A DNA stretch of 64,000 nucleotides from Alistipes sp. (GCA_020026435.1 JAHHQK010000001.1:100658-164657); one strand, 5' to 3'; shown: positions 52,787-61,594, counted from the stretch's first letter. Translations and numbers: made by a program. The notes: generated from the sequence alone by a model not told the origin.

Positions 52787-53800
52787 TCAGAAAAGCCGGC
52801 CGAAATCCTCCGCCGTGATCTCCCGAACCTCGCACGTCCCGATCGAGAGCGGAAAGACGACACGCAACACACCGTCCTTGTTCTTCTTATCCTTGGCAGC
52901 AGCGGCCAGCAAGGTAGGCATCGAGACCGGAAGTTCCAGGTCGAAGCCTAACTTTCGGAGCAGGGCCGCCAGGCGGTCGCGATCCTCACAAGGCATCAAC
53001 CCGGCCTTCACTGCGGCGTCGGCCACCAGGCGGAGTCCGATCGCCACGGCCTCACCGTGATTAAAGCGTTGGGTCGATTTTTCGAGGGCGTGAGCCAGCG
53101 TATGACCCAGGTTCAGCTTGCGCCGCTCCCCCGCTTCCCGCTCGTCGCGGCCGACAATCCCGGCCTTGATCGCCACCGATGTGCGGATCACCTCCTCGAG
53201 GAGCGTCCTGTCCGAACGCAGGGTCGCAAAATCGGTCTGCTCCAGACGCTCGAACAGTCCCCGGTCGGCCATCACCGCCGTCTTGACCACCTCGGCCAGT
53301 CCCGCACGGAACTCGCGGTCGGGAAGGGTCGACAACATCTCCGTGTCACAGATGACGAATTGCGGCTGGGTGAATGTTCCCGCCATATTCTTATAGCCGT
53401 CGACATTCACTCCGTTCTTGCCCCCGACCGAGGCGTCGACCTGGCCGAGCAGGGTTGTCGACACGAAGCCGAATTTCAGACCCCGCATATAGATCGAAGC
53501 GGCAAAACCCGCCATGTCAGTGGCAATTCCGCCACCGATGCCCAAAATAAATGTCGAGCGGTCGACTCCCGCTTCGATGAAGCGGAGGCAGAGCGTAAGG
53601 ATGGTTTCGAGATTCTTGAAGGACTCCCCGGCGGGGACGGCTATCGTCTTGTAATCAGCTACGAGTGAGGGGTATAACCGGGCTACGCGCTCGTCGGCAA
53701 CTACCACTACCCTCCCTTCGGGCAGCAGCTCGCGGAGCAATTCGGAGGCCCGGCCCATATAGACGGGACTCACACCGCAGACCTTAAATATCGGATTCAT
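52787..53800 (-). CDS. aroB: 3-dehydroquinate synthase
   Basis: The 337-residue protein carries the AroB signatures: VVVADERVARLY, the NAD-binding GIGGGIATDMAGFAASIYMRG, QVDASVGGKNGVN, and the zinc ligands in AEVVKTAVM, NLGHTLAHALE and FNHGEAVAIGL. It closes the carbocycle in the shikimate pathway (DAHP to 3-dehydroquinate) towards aromatic amino acids. It is divergent from typA, with 86 bases between the starts. Confidence 0.95.
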   Translation of the reverse strand: MNPIFKVCGVSPVYMGRASELLRELLPEGRVVVVADERVARLYPSLVADYKTIAVPAGESFKNLETILTLCLRFIEAGVDRSTFILGIGGGIATDMAGFAASIYMRGLKFGFVSTTLLGQVDASVGGKNGVNVDGYKNMAGTFTQPQFVICDTEMLSTLPDREFRAGLAEVVKTAVMADRGLFERLEQTDFATLRSDRTLLEEVIRTSVAIKAGIVGRDEREAGERRKLNLGHTLAHALEKSTQRFNHGEAVAIGLRLVADAAVKAGLMPCEDRDRLAALLRKLGFDLELPVSMPTLLAAAAKDKKNKDGVLRVVFPLSIGTCEVREITAEDFGRLF

Positions 53801-53855
53801 TGCTTTTAAATTGTCAGTTCATTAACAAAATTAGTATAATTTCCGAGAAATTGTG

Positions 53856-53863
53856 TACCTTTG
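53856..53863 (+). promoter_or_regulatory. -7 promoter box of typA
   Basis: TACCTTTG matches the -7 consensus and ends 23 bases before the typA start codon. Confidence 0.6.
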
Positions 53864-53886
53864 CAACACAAATCGATTATTTCCTT

Positions 53887-55689
53887 ATGCAAAAACTGCG
53901 CAATATAGCAATTATTGCCCACGTGGATCACGGTAAGACCACGATTGTTGACAAAATGATTCTGGCAGGTCACATCCTGCGCGACAACTCGAAACCGGCC
54001 GACGGGCTGATTCTCGACAACAACGACTTGGAGCGAGAAAGAGGCATCACGATTCTCTCGAAGAACGTGTCTGTCATCTACAAGGACTACAAGATCAATA
54101 TCATCGACACCCCGGGTCACGCCGACTTCGGTGGTGAGGTGGAGCGTGTGCTCAATATGTGCGACGGTGTGCTGCTGCTGGTCGACGCCTTCGAAGGTAC
54201 GATGCCCCAGACGCGTTTCGTACTTCAGAAGGCCCTCGCCCTGGGCAAGAAGCCCATCGTGGTGGTGAACAAGGTCGACAAACCCAACTGCCGTCCCGAA
54301 GTGGTCAACGAGCAGGTATTCGACCTGATGTTCTCGCTCAACGCCACCGAGGACCAGCTCGATTACAAGACCATTTACGGTTCGGCCAAGCAGGGATGGA
54401 TGTCCCACAAGTGGAACGAGCCGACCAATTCGCTCGTGCCCCTGCTCGATGCCATCATCGACGAGATCCCCGAGCCCGAGATCGTCGAGGGTACGCCCCA
54501 GATGCTGATCACCTCGCTCGAATACTCGAACTACACGGGCCGTATCGCCGTGGGTAAGGTGACCCGCGGTACGCTCAAGGCCGGTCAGAACGTGACGCTG
54601 GCCAAGCGCGACGGCAAAACCATGCAGAAAACCAAGATCCGCGAGCTGATGGTGTTCGAGGGTCTGGGTAAAAAGAAGGTGGACGAGGTACCCTGCGGCG
54701 AGATTTGCGCCATCACGGGTATCGAAGGTTTCGAGATCGGCGACACGATCTGCGACTTCGAGAATCCCGAGGCTCTGCCCCCCATCAATATCGACGAACC
54801 GACCATGTCGATGCTCTTCACGATCAACAACTCGCCCTTCTTCGGCAAGGACGGTAAATTCGTCACCTCGCGCCACCTGAAGGATCGTCTGGATCGTGAG
54901 CTGGAAAAGAACCTCGCCCTGCGTGTGGCACCCGGTCCTTCGGCCGACAGTTTCATTGTCTACGGTCGTGGCGTGCTACACCTCTCGGTGCTGATCGAGA
55001 CCATGCGTCGCGAGGGTTACGAGTTGCAGGTAGGACAGCCCCAGGTCATCGTCAAGGAGATCGACGGCGTGAAGTGCGAGCCTGTCGAGGAGTTAACCGT
55101 CGACTGCCCCGAGGAGCATTCGGGTACGGTCATCGAGATGGCCACCAAGCGCAAGGGCTCGCTGGTCAACATGGAGTCGGACGGCGGCCGCACGCGTCTG
55201 GAGTTTGACATTCCCTCGCGCGGTATCATCGGTCTGCGTTCGAATATGCTGACCGCTACGGCAGGTGAGGCCATCATGACCCACCGTCTGAAGGACTTCG
55301 AGCCGTGGGTCGGCGAGATCGAGATGCGTACCAACGGTTCGATCATCTCGGGCGAGACGGGTACGGCCTACGCCTACTCGATCGACAAGTTGCAGGATCG
55401 CGGACGATTCTTTATCAACCCGATGGATCAGGTGTATGAGGGTCAGGTCATCGGTGAGCATACGCGCCAGAACGATATCACGGTCAACGTCACCAAATCC
55501 AAGCAGTTGACCAATATGCGTGCTTCTGGTTCGGATGACAAGGCGGTGATCGTTCCCCCGAAGGTCTTCACGCTGGAGGAGGCTCTAGAATACATCAAAT
55601 CGGACGAGTATGTGGAGATCACTCCCCACTCGATGCGTCTGAGAAAGATCCTCCTGCACGAGGTCGACCGCAAGCGCGCTTCAAAGTAA
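53887..55689 (+). CDS. typA: Ribosome-associated translational GTPase TypA/BipA
   Basis: Starting at MQKLRNIAIIAHVDHGKTT gives 600 residues; the frame extends upstream through the promoter to 53800, which is rejected. G1 is AHVDHGKTTIVD, the switch II region DTPGHADFGGEVERV, G4 NKVDKPNCRPE; the EF-Tu-like domain 2, the EF-G-like domains and the BipA-specific C-terminal domain follow. TypA binds ribosomes and aids assembly and stress adaptation. A terminator follows 31 bases after the stop. Confidence 0.96.
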   Translation: MQKLRNIAIIAHVDHGKTTIVDKMILAGHILRDNSKPADGLILDNNDLERERGITILSKNVSVIYKDYKINIIDTPGHADFGGEVERVLNMCDGVLLLVDAFEGTMPQTRFVLQKALALGKKPIVVVNKVDKPNCRPEVVNEQVFDLMFSLNATEDQLDYKTIYGSAKQGWMSHKWNEPTNSLVPLLDAIIDEIPEPEIVEGTPQMLITSLEYSNYTGRIAVGKVTRGTLKAGQNVTLAKRDGKTMQKTKIRELMVFEGLGKKKVDEVPCGEICAITGIEGFEIGDTICDFENPEALPPINIDEPTMSMLFTINNSPFFGKDGKFVTSRHLKDRLDRELEKNLALRVAPGPSADSFIVYGRGVLHLSVLIETMRREGYELQVGQPQVIVKEIDGVKCEPVEELTVDCPEEHSGTVIEMATKRKGSLVNMESDGGRTRLEFDIPSRGIIGLRSNMLTATAGEAIMTHRLKDFEPWVGEIEMRTNGSIISGETGTAYAYSIDKLQDRGRFFINPMDQVYEGQVIGEHTRQNDITVNVTKSKQLTNMRASGSDDKAVIVPPKVFTLEEALEYIKSDEYVEITPHSMRLRKILLHEVDRKRASK

Positions 55690-55720
55690 AAGTTTTTGAA
55701 TCAAGTATATTATCAAGAGG

Positions 55721-55757
55721 ATCCCGCGTCGGAATAAAATCCGATGCGGGATTTTTG
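55721..55757 (+). terminator. Terminator after typA
   Basis: ATCCCGCGTCGGA pairs with TCCGATGCGGGAT (one G-T pair) around a six-base loop, followed by five T. A G8 tract begins five bases beyond the T-run. Confidence 0.9.
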
Positions 55758-56228
55758 TATTGGGGGGGGCAAGGTATCAACGGACTTTTCAGGGGCTTCC
55801 CGCCGATCTTTTGCAGGAAATCCGGAGGGAGAACAAGTGCTGACCCCGGAGGGAATACAAATACAAACAGAGTGTTCTTCCGTTGCAGGGCTGTTTGGGA
55901 AAGTTCCGGGGAAAATTACGGAAAGAGCAGGATGCCCCGACGGAAATGACTTACATGGACTACCCGGCACATCACCGCCCTATTTCTGACGGAGCAGATG
56001 TCCCGAAGGGCATGGCGGAAAGGCGTGAGCCATATCGGCGAACTACACCGCCCCTTGCAGCAAACAGACATTCTGCATCGGGGAACAGACATTTGCGTGG
56101 GTAAATAAACATTCCGCGTAAGGAAAACCGCCAATGGGAAAGGCCTCCAAAGTCGGAAATCCCATGAGGACAAGCGACGACGCGCCACTTTTCCCGAAGG
56201 AAAATTCGGCAGATTCAAACCTTTGTAT
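55758..56228. other. Intergenic region between typA and rpiB
   Basis: About 470 bases without recognised gene. The region starts with a G8 tract (55762-55769) just after the typA terminator and holds the short imperfect repeats listed separately. Overlapping frames on both strands have no recognisable domains. Confidence 0.5.
56062..56124 (+). repeat. Three imperfect ~21-base tandem repeats
   Basis: The units begin AAACAGACATTCTGCATCG, GAACAGACATTTGCGTGG and AAATAAACATTCCGCGTAAGG, sharing an A-rich AACA(G)ACATT core at a spacing of about 21 bases. Function unknown; they lie in the typA-rpiB intergenic region. Confidence 0.4.
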
Positions 56229-56236
56229 TATCTTTG
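56229..56236 (+). promoter_or_regulatory. -7 promoter box of rpiB
   Basis: TATCTTTG matches the -7 consensus and lies 55 bases before the rpiB ATG. Confidence 0.55.
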
Positions 56237-56291
56237 TATGGCCCACCGAAGAGGAGGGCGGCAGTTTTTGAAACTCTAAAAATAAGATACT

Positions 56292-56729
56292 ATGAAAAAA
56301 ATCGGTATCGCTTGCGACCACGCAGGCTACGAATTGAAGGAATTTTTGGTGGGTTATCTCGCCTCTAAGGGCTACGACGTCCTGGATTACGGTTGCGACT
56401 CACCCGAAAGCGTCGACTACCCCGACTTCGGTCATCAGTTGGGTGGTGCAATCGACAGCAGCGAGGTGGAGATCGGTGTAGGTATGTGCGGCTCGGGCGA
56501 GGGCATGGCCATGACGCTCAACAAGCACCAGTCGGTACGCGCAGGTTTGTGCTGGAATACCGAGGTGGCCACGCTGATCCGTCAGCACAACAACGCCAAC
56601 GTCATCGTCTTCCCCGCACGTTTCGTCACCTACGACGAGGCCGTAGCCATGCTCGACAAATTCCTGGAGACTCCCTTCGAGGGCGGCCGCCACGAAAAGC
56701 GCGTGGCCAAGATCGCCCTGGCCAAATAA
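56292..56729 (+). CDS. rpiB: Ribose 5-phosphate isomerase B
   Basis: The 145-residue protein is of RpiB/LacAB type: IGIACDHAGYELKEFL at the start, then VDYPDFGHQLGGAID, the GVGMCGSGEGMAM loop with the catalytic-type cysteine, and the histidine region IRQHNNANVIVFPARF. It interconverts ribose 5-phosphate and ribulose 5-phosphate in the pentose phosphate pathway. It is a single-gene unit with promoter box and strong terminator. Confidence 0.95.
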   Translation: MKKIGIACDHAGYELKEFLVGYLASKGYDVLDYGCDSPESVDYPDFGHQLGGAIDSSEVEIGVGMCGSGEGMAMTLNKHQSVRAGLCWNTEVATLIRQHNNANVIVFPARFVTYDEAVAMLDKFLETPFEGGRHEKRVAKIALAK

Positions 56730-56770
56730 TTTCCTAAAAAGGAAACGGCTCGGACAACCGTCCGACAAAA

Positions 56771-56820
56771 AATACAGGACTTCCACCCTTTTTCGGTGGA
56801 AGTCCTGTATTTTTTTTTTT
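56771..56820 (+). terminator. Strong terminator after rpiB
   Basis: A perfect 17-bp stem (AATACAGGACTTCCACC / GGTGGAAGTCCTGTATT) with a seven-base loop ends in a run of eleven T, immediately followed by ten G and seven A. Confidence 0.93.
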
Positions 56821-57350
56821 GGGGGGGGGGAAAAAAAGCGTCATCTCGTTTGGGTATATTAGCCCCCAAGTGTTAGTGAGACCTTCTGATCCAGCAAATT
56901 TCAAGCAGGCGGAATCACCATGGTTTTATCTGCTTTTCTTTCGTTTGTTCCATATCTCTAAAATGCTTGGTTGCATTTCACCATGGTTCTCTGACGAAAG
57001 CATCCTCATTTTCCCCGCCCTAAGGGGTAGTCTTTTCATGTGCAAAGCAAAGCAAACCATTCTTTGCACTGCGTTACAACAACTCAAGACAAGCGCCCCC
57101 TCCGCGCCATCAGGGGATCAAAAAAAGCGCGGGGATGACCATCTTTTTCAAAAGACAGCCACTACCGCGTTATATTTTCAAATACGTATTCTCATAAGCA
57201 CTAGAAGTACAAAAAGGAATGATAATTGATTTCAAGAATCCCTTGAGGATTTGCAAACTACCCGAAACTCCGAAGTTGCGCCCTCAAAAAGTTGAAAATC
57301 AGCAGACACAACGAGCCGCTGAACTTCGGGACACAAAGCCCGTCCAACGC
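56821..57350. other. Long AT-rich intergenic region, no gene recognised
   Basis: The region starts with G10-A7 directly after the rpiB terminator and has lower GC than its surroundings. It contains small palindromes (AAATGC..GCATTT near 56960) and the phrase GCAAAGCAAAGCAAA near 57042. No tRNA, tmRNA or other RNA gene was recognised, and the open frames look random. An unannotated small RNA or a remnant of foreign DNA is possible. Confidence 0.45.
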
Positions 57351-58163
57351 CTAAAGTTCATAGACATAGGGAGACAAATCCTCCAGGTGCTCACGAAGTC
57401 CATGACCGTGGAACAATCCGAAGACGGCCGATCCGCTGCCCGACATCGAGGCATAGACCGCTCCCCGATCCAAAAGCGACGACTTGGCCTGCGCAATCGA
57501 GGGATGCGCCCGCAGGATATGCTCCTCGAAATCGTTGGTCACCACTCCCTGCCACTGCTCCAGGGGAAGGGCCAGGCGTTCGATCAGAGGACGCTCGGGA
57601 AGGTGGGGCTTCACCCCGGCATAGGCCTCGCGGGTCGACACTCCCTCCTCCGGCTTGATGATCACCAGAGTCATCCCCTCCAGACGGACATCACAGGGCG
57701 TCATGATCTCGCCGCGTCCCTTGCACAGCTGGGACGTATTCCTGACAAAGAATGCCGTATCACTGCCCAAAGCCGCAGCGCAGTCAATCAACTCCTCCTC
57801 GGTAAGATGCAGCCCGAACAGCGAATCAATGGCACACAACACCGCCGTGCCGTCGGCCGATCCTCCGCCCAGCCCCGCTCCGAAGGGAACATGCTTCGCA
57901 AGGCGAATACTCACCCCCTCCACGTTGTAACGCTCCTGCATCAGGCGATAGGCCTTCAGGCAGATATTGTCTTCGACCGCACAGTCGATCACGATACCTT
58001 CGGCCTCAAATTCGGCGGAATGCCCCCCGGTGCGCTCCACCTCCACTTCATCAAACAGTCCCCGCACGGGGAACATCACGGTCTCCAGTTCGTGGAACCC
58101 GTCCTCCCGACGTCGCAAAACATCGAGACCCAAATTAATTTTACAGTTTGCTCGGATAATCAT
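57351..58163 (-). CDS. ispE: 4-diphosphocytidyl-2-C-methyl-D-erythritol kinase
   Basis: Starting at MIIRANCKINLGLDVLRRRE gives 270 residues; the longer frame would run back through the divergent gene. GHMP kinase motifs are present: ANCKINLGLDV, the ATP-binding PFGAGLGGGSADG and the C-terminal MSGSGSAVFGLF. It phosphorylates CDP-methylerythritol in the MEP isoprenoid pathway. Only 34 bases separate its start from that of the divergent GSCFA gene, and its -7 box ends five bases before the ATG. Confidence 0.95.
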   Translation of the reverse strand: MIIRANCKINLGLDVLRRREDGFHELETVMFPVRGLFDEVEVERTGGHSAEFEAEGIVIDCAVEDNICLKAYRLMQERYNVEGVSIRLAKHVPFGAGLGGGSADGTAVLCAIDSLFGLHLTEEELIDCAAALGSDTAFFVRNTSQLCKGRGEIMTPCDVRLEGMTLVIIKPEEGVSTREAYAGVKPHLPERPLIERLALPLEQWQGVVTNDFEEHILRAHPSIAQAKSSLLDRGAVYASMSGSGSAVFGLFHGHGLREHLEDLSPYVYEL

Positions 58164-58168
58164 AATCA

Positions 58169-58176
58169 CAAAGATA
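58169..58176 (-). promoter_or_regulatory. -7 promoter box of ispE
   Basis: The minus strand reads TATCTTTG, ending five bases before the ispE ATG, so the mRNA is probably leaderless and the -33 region lies inside the divergent gene. Confidence 0.62.
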
Positions 58177-58185
58177 CAATTTTTA

Positions 58186-58193
58186 TATTTTTG
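58186..58193 (+). promoter_or_regulatory. -7 promoter box of GSCFA gene
   Basis: TATTTTTG fits TAnnTTTG and ends four bases before the ATG at 58198. It lies nine bases from the opposing ispE box, so the two promoters overlap fully. Confidence 0.5.
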
Positions 58194-58197
58194 TGAC

Positions 58198-59172
58198 ATG
58201 ATATTCCGCACAGAAATAAAAATTGATCCGCTTTCGGTACGAATCGGATACGAAAACCGAATCCTGGCCCTCGGATCGTGCTTCACGGAGCACATCTCGG
58301 CCCGACTCCTCGACCTCAAATTCAAGGTATGCTCCAACCCTACGGGCATCCTTTTCAATCCATACTCGATTGCCCGGGCAATCGAAGCCTGTGCAGAAGG
58401 CCGACCCGTCACCGACGGGGAGCTTCATGAGGCCGGAGGAACGGTTTTCAGCTATGATTTTCACAGCGATTTCTCGGCTCTGGACCGGGTTTCGGCCCTG
58501 GAGAAGATGAATGCTGCACGCACGACGGGCGCACGGGCCTTGTCCGAAGCCGACCGCCTGCTGCTGACCTTCGGCACGGCCTGGATCTACGAATACGAAG
58601 GGCGCGTGGTGGCCAACTGCCACAAGCAACCCTCCGCACGGTTTCACCGTCGAAGGCTGGAGGTCGGAGAGATCGTGAAAAGGTTCTCCGCTTTGATGGA
58701 GGGTCCTCTGCGCGGCAAACAGATCATCCTGACGGTAAGTCCCGTAAGGCATTTGGGTGACGGCCTGGAGGAGAATTGTCTGTCGAAATCTGTGCTTCGG
58801 CTCGCAACGGCGATCCTGGCCGAGCGCTACCCCTCGATCGTCTACTTCCCCTCGTTCGAGATTCTGAACGACGACCTGCGCGACTACCGTTTCTATGCCG
58901 CCGACATGATGCACCCCGCGCAGCAGGCCGTGGAATACGTTTGGGAGAAATTCGCGGAGGCCGCCCTCACACCCCAGGCGCAGGAGCTGATCCCGCGGAT
59001 CGAATCCATCAAAAAGATGCTCGCCCACCGTCCCCGCGACCCCCGCAGCGAGGCCCACCGACAACTCCTCAGACAGTGTCTCGATCGGATCCAAAGCCTC
59101 AAGAGCAATAAAGCATTCGATTTCGGGGCGGAAGAGGATTATTTACGCCGATGTCTCGAAATAAATTTGTAA
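58198..59172 (+). CDS. GSCFA domain protein
   Basis: The ATG at 58198 gives 324 residues. ALGSCFTEHIS contains the family-naming GSCF(A/T) block, and later TFGTAWIYEY, CHKQPS, LTVSPVRHL and YFPSFEIL fit the GSCFA family, which resembles SGNH/GDSL hydrolases. The Ser in GSCF and a late His (ADMMHPAQQAVEYVWEKF) would be the catalytic residues. Substrate is unknown. It is soluble, lacks a signal peptide and is followed 27 bases later by the secreted PafA-like protein gene. Confidence 0.85.
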   Translation: MIFRTEIKIDPLSVRIGYENRILALGSCFTEHISARLLDLKFKVCSNPTGILFNPYSIARAIEACAEGRPVTDGELHEAGGTVFSYDFHSDFSALDRVSALEKMNAARTTGARALSEADRLLLTFGTAWIYEYEGRVVANCHKQPSARFHRRRLEVGEIVKRFSALMEGPLRGKQIILTVSPVRHLGDGLEENCLSKSVLRLATAILAERYPSIVYFPSFEILNDDLRDYRFYAADMMHPAQQAVEYVWEKFAEAALTPQAQELIPRIESIKKMLAHRPRDPRSEAHRQLLRQCLDRIQSLKSNKAFDFGAEEDYLRRCLEINL

Positions 59173-59177
59173 ATTTG
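59170..59177 (+). promoter_or_regulatory. -7 promoter box of PafA-like gene
   Basis: TAAATTTG starts on the last bases of the GSCFA gene and ends 22 bases before the next ATG. A second TAAATTTG copy lies eight bases upstream. Confidence 0.5.
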
Positions 59178-59199
59178 CGTCCGATTTGAAAATCGCTTT

Positions 59200-60768
59200 A
59201 TGAAAAATAAATTTCTGATACTCGCCTTAGCGCTCTTTTCCATAGTGGAAATCCAGGCGGCCCGCCCCCGACTCGTAATCAACATCGTCGCGGGCTCGAT
59301 GCGTGCCGAAGACATGGGACGCTATGCGCATAACTTCTCCCGGGAAGGTCTGGGACGACTTCTGACCGGAGGCGCGGTCTTCAACGACAGCCGCTACGAC
59401 TACCAGCAGACCACGCTCCCCGTCTCGCTCGCGACACTCTCCACGGGTGCCCTGCCCTCGACCCACGGAATCATCGGCGAACGCTGGTACGACTACACCT
59501 CGAACCGCCCGGTTTACCTGCTCTCCAATCTGGTGAACCCCCGCCCCGACGAGCTGATCGCCCCCACACTCAGTGAAACACTCCTCAGACACGCCCCCGG
59601 CAGCCATTCGCTGACCGTGGCCCTCGACCCCGTGTCGGCCATCGTGATGAACGGCCGCGGCGGGTCGGCCTTTTGGATGAACGAGCAGTGCGAATGGGCC
59701 ACCTCACGAAGCTATGCCGAGGAACTGCCCCAGTGGATCGTGCGCAGCAACCGCGAAAAATACAACCTGTCCTACGCCCAGGAGGAATGGAATACGATGC
59801 TCGATGCCGACAAGTATGTCAACACGCGACATTGGGATATCAAACTCAGCCTCAAGAAACATTCGCGCAACGACCGCAAACAGAACACGGAGGGACGCCT
59901 GGATCCGAGCAACGACTTCGAGCGCATCTGCTACACCCCCGCCGGCAATACCGCCGTATTCGGATTCGCCAAGCAGGCCATCGTAAAATACCACCTGGGG
60001 GAAGATGACACGCCCGATATTCTGAACATCTGCCTGGATTCCGCCCAACGGATCACCGAGGCCTATGGTCCCGAATCGGTCGAGGTCGAGGACATGATCT
60101 ACCGCCTGGACAACGACCTCGCGGATTTTCTGACCTTCGTATTAGCCCAGCACAAGGAAGAGGAGGTCGTGGTGGTCTTTACGGCAGCTCACGGCTCAAG
60201 CCCCTCATTCGAGGAGGATGTGCGCCGCTCGACACGCTTCAATACCCGTCAGTTCGAGGTCATCGTCAACGGATTTCTCAACGTCCGCTACGGCAACGGA
60301 AACTGGGTACTGGCCTGCGAGAACAAGTGCCTGTGGCTGAACCACAACCTGATCTACGAGCGCGGTCTGAATCTGAGCGAGGTGCAGAACGAAGTGGCCA
60401 TCTTCGCCATGCAGTTCAGCGGAGTGTCACACGCCCTGGCCGCCTCGGCCATGCGCACGAGCTACTTCGGCAGCGGTTATGCACGCAAATTGCAGAACAG
60501 TTTCTACCCCCGCCGCTCGGGTGACGTGATTCTGAACCTCATGCCCGGATGGATCGAGGAAAAGGAGCGTTGCTGGTCGGTTTCCGGCTCGATGTACGGC
60601 TACGACACCCAGGTGCCGCTGATCTTCTTCGGCGGAGGAATCGCCCCCCAAAGAATCGCCCGCAGGATCGACCTCACGTCGGTGGCTCCGACCCTGTCCC
60701 ACCTGATGGGAATCACCGAACCCGCAGCATCGGAAGGTGTGGTACTCGACGAGATCGTCGGACGATAG
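59200..60768 (+). CDS. PafA-like alkaline phosphatase superfamily protein lacking metal ligands
   Basis: The 522-residue protein has a signal peptide (about 1-20, cleavage near IQAA) and follows the PafA/type I phosphodiesterase fold from end to end, e.g. STHGIIGERWYDY, AFWMNEQCEWATS, and VEDMIYRLDNDLADFL. Compared with active members the zinc ligands are changed: VVDQMR reads VAGSMR (Gly32), STDYVGH reads SAQRITE (Gln283, Glu287), ADHG reads AAHG (Ala330; His331 kept), YDTHVP reads YDTQVP (Gln471). The phosphate-binding Lys and Arg also seem lost. It is therefore probably a periplasmic pseudoenzyme with a binding or scaffold role. Confidence 0.85.
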   Translation: MKNKFLILALALFSIVEIQAARPRLVINIVAGSMRAEDMGRYAHNFSREGLGRLLTGGAVFNDSRYDYQQTTLPVSLATLSTGALPSTHGIIGERWYDYTSNRPVYLLSNLVNPRPDELIAPTLSETLLRHAPGSHSLTVALDPVSAIVMNGRGGSAFWMNEQCEWATSRSYAEELPQWIVRSNREKYNLSYAQEEWNTMLDADKYVNTRHWDIKLSLKKHSRNDRKQNTEGRLDPSNDFERICYTPAGNTAVFGFAKQAIVKYHLGEDDTPDILNICLDSAQRITEAYGPESVEVEDMIYRLDNDLADFLTFVLAQHKEEEVVVVFTAAHGSSPSFEEDVRRSTRFNTRQFEVIVNGFLNVRYGNGNWVLACENKCLWLNHNLIYERGLNLSEVQNEVAIFAMQFSGVSHALAASAMRTSYFGSGYARKLQNSFYPRRSGDVILNLMPGWIEEKERCWSVSGSMYGYDTQVPLIFFGGGIAPQRIARRIDLTSVAPTLSHLMGITEPAASEGVVLDEIVGR

Positions 60769-60824
60769 ACGCTCCATGCAAACCCGAAGCAAAAATTTAG
60801 ATAAACGATATAAACACCATAGAA

Positions 60825-61241
60825 ATGGATAAGATACAAGACGAAATCATTGAGGAGTTCTCGGCATTCGACGACTGGCTCGACAAGTATGACTATCTGA
60901 TCGAGCTGTCGGACTCGCTGCCGGCAATCGCTCCCGAACACCGCACGGAAAACTACCTGATCCAGGGCTGCCAGTCGCGCGTATGGGTCAACGCCCGATT
61001 CGAGGACGGCAAGGTATTCTATACGGCCGACAGCGACGCCATCATCACCAAGGGCATCATCGCACTGCTGATCCGCGTGATGAACGGACGCGCCCCCCAC
61101 GAACTGATCGACATGGATCTCTATTTCATCGACGCCATCGGCCTGAGTTCCAACCTTTCGCCCACACGTTCAAACGGCCTGGCCGCCATGGTCAAGCAGA
61201 TGAAGATCTATGCCCTGGCATTCAGCCAAAAAGAAGAGTAA
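60825..61241 (+). CDS. sufE: SufE family cysteine desulfurase acceptor
   Basis: The 138-residue protein matches SufE: DDWLDKYDYLIELSDSLP at the start and the sulfur-accepting Cys49 in YLIQGCQSRVWV. SufE takes persulfide from SufS and passes it to the SufBCD scaffold for Fe-S cluster assembly. It is followed 32 bases later by a DUF59 protein, another Fe-S assembly factor; sufBCDS are not in the window. Confidence 0.93.
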   Translation: MDKIQDEIIEEFSAFDDWLDKYDYLIELSDSLPAIAPEHRTENYLIQGCQSRVWVNARFEDGKVFYTADSDAIITKGIIALLIRVMNGRAPHELIDMDLYFIDAIGLSSNLSPTRSNGLAAMVKQMKIYALAFSQKEE

Positions 61242-61273
61242 CACCCCTCACACACGATTAACACTCAGACGAC

Positions 61274-61594
61274 ATGACACCTCAGGAAATATTACAGGTA
61301 GAGAAGGACATCATCTTGACGCTCAAAAACATATATGACCCCGAGATCCCCGTAAACATCTACGATCTGGGCCTGATCTACGAAATCGACTACACCCCCG
61401 ACAAGGTAGCCAACATCCGCATGACGCTCACCGCGCCCAACTGCCCGATGGCCGACTTCCTGGTCGAGGATGTCAATACACAGGTCGGAAAAGTCAAGGG
61501 CGTGGACTCGGTCAACGTGATCCTGACGTTCGACCCCGTATGGGACAAGAGCATGATGTCGGAAGAAGCTCTTTTAGAGCTTAATATGACCTAA
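61274..61594 (+). CDS. DUF59/MIP18 family Fe-S assembly protein (SufT-like)
   Basis: The 106-residue protein has the DUF59 pattern: LKNIYDPEIPVNIYDLGLIYEI, MTLTAPNCPMADFLVEDV (with the conserved cysteine) and VILTFDPVWDKSMMSEEAL. Such proteins help Fe-S cluster assembly or transfer. Its position between sufE and a DUF2851 gene supports this. Confidence 0.9.
   Translation: MTPQEILQVEKDIILTLKNIYDPEIPVNIYDLGLIYEIDYTPDKVANIRMTLTAPNCPMADFLVEDVNTQVGKVKGVDSVNVILTFDPVWDKSMMSEEALLELNMT

Noticed and set aside
56062..56124. CRISPR array
   Set aside because: Only three imperfect units of about 21 bases without unique spacers, and no cas genes in the window.
56821..57350. tmRNA, 6S or RNase P RNA in the long gap
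   Set aside because: None of the conserved ends or helices of these RNAs was recognised.
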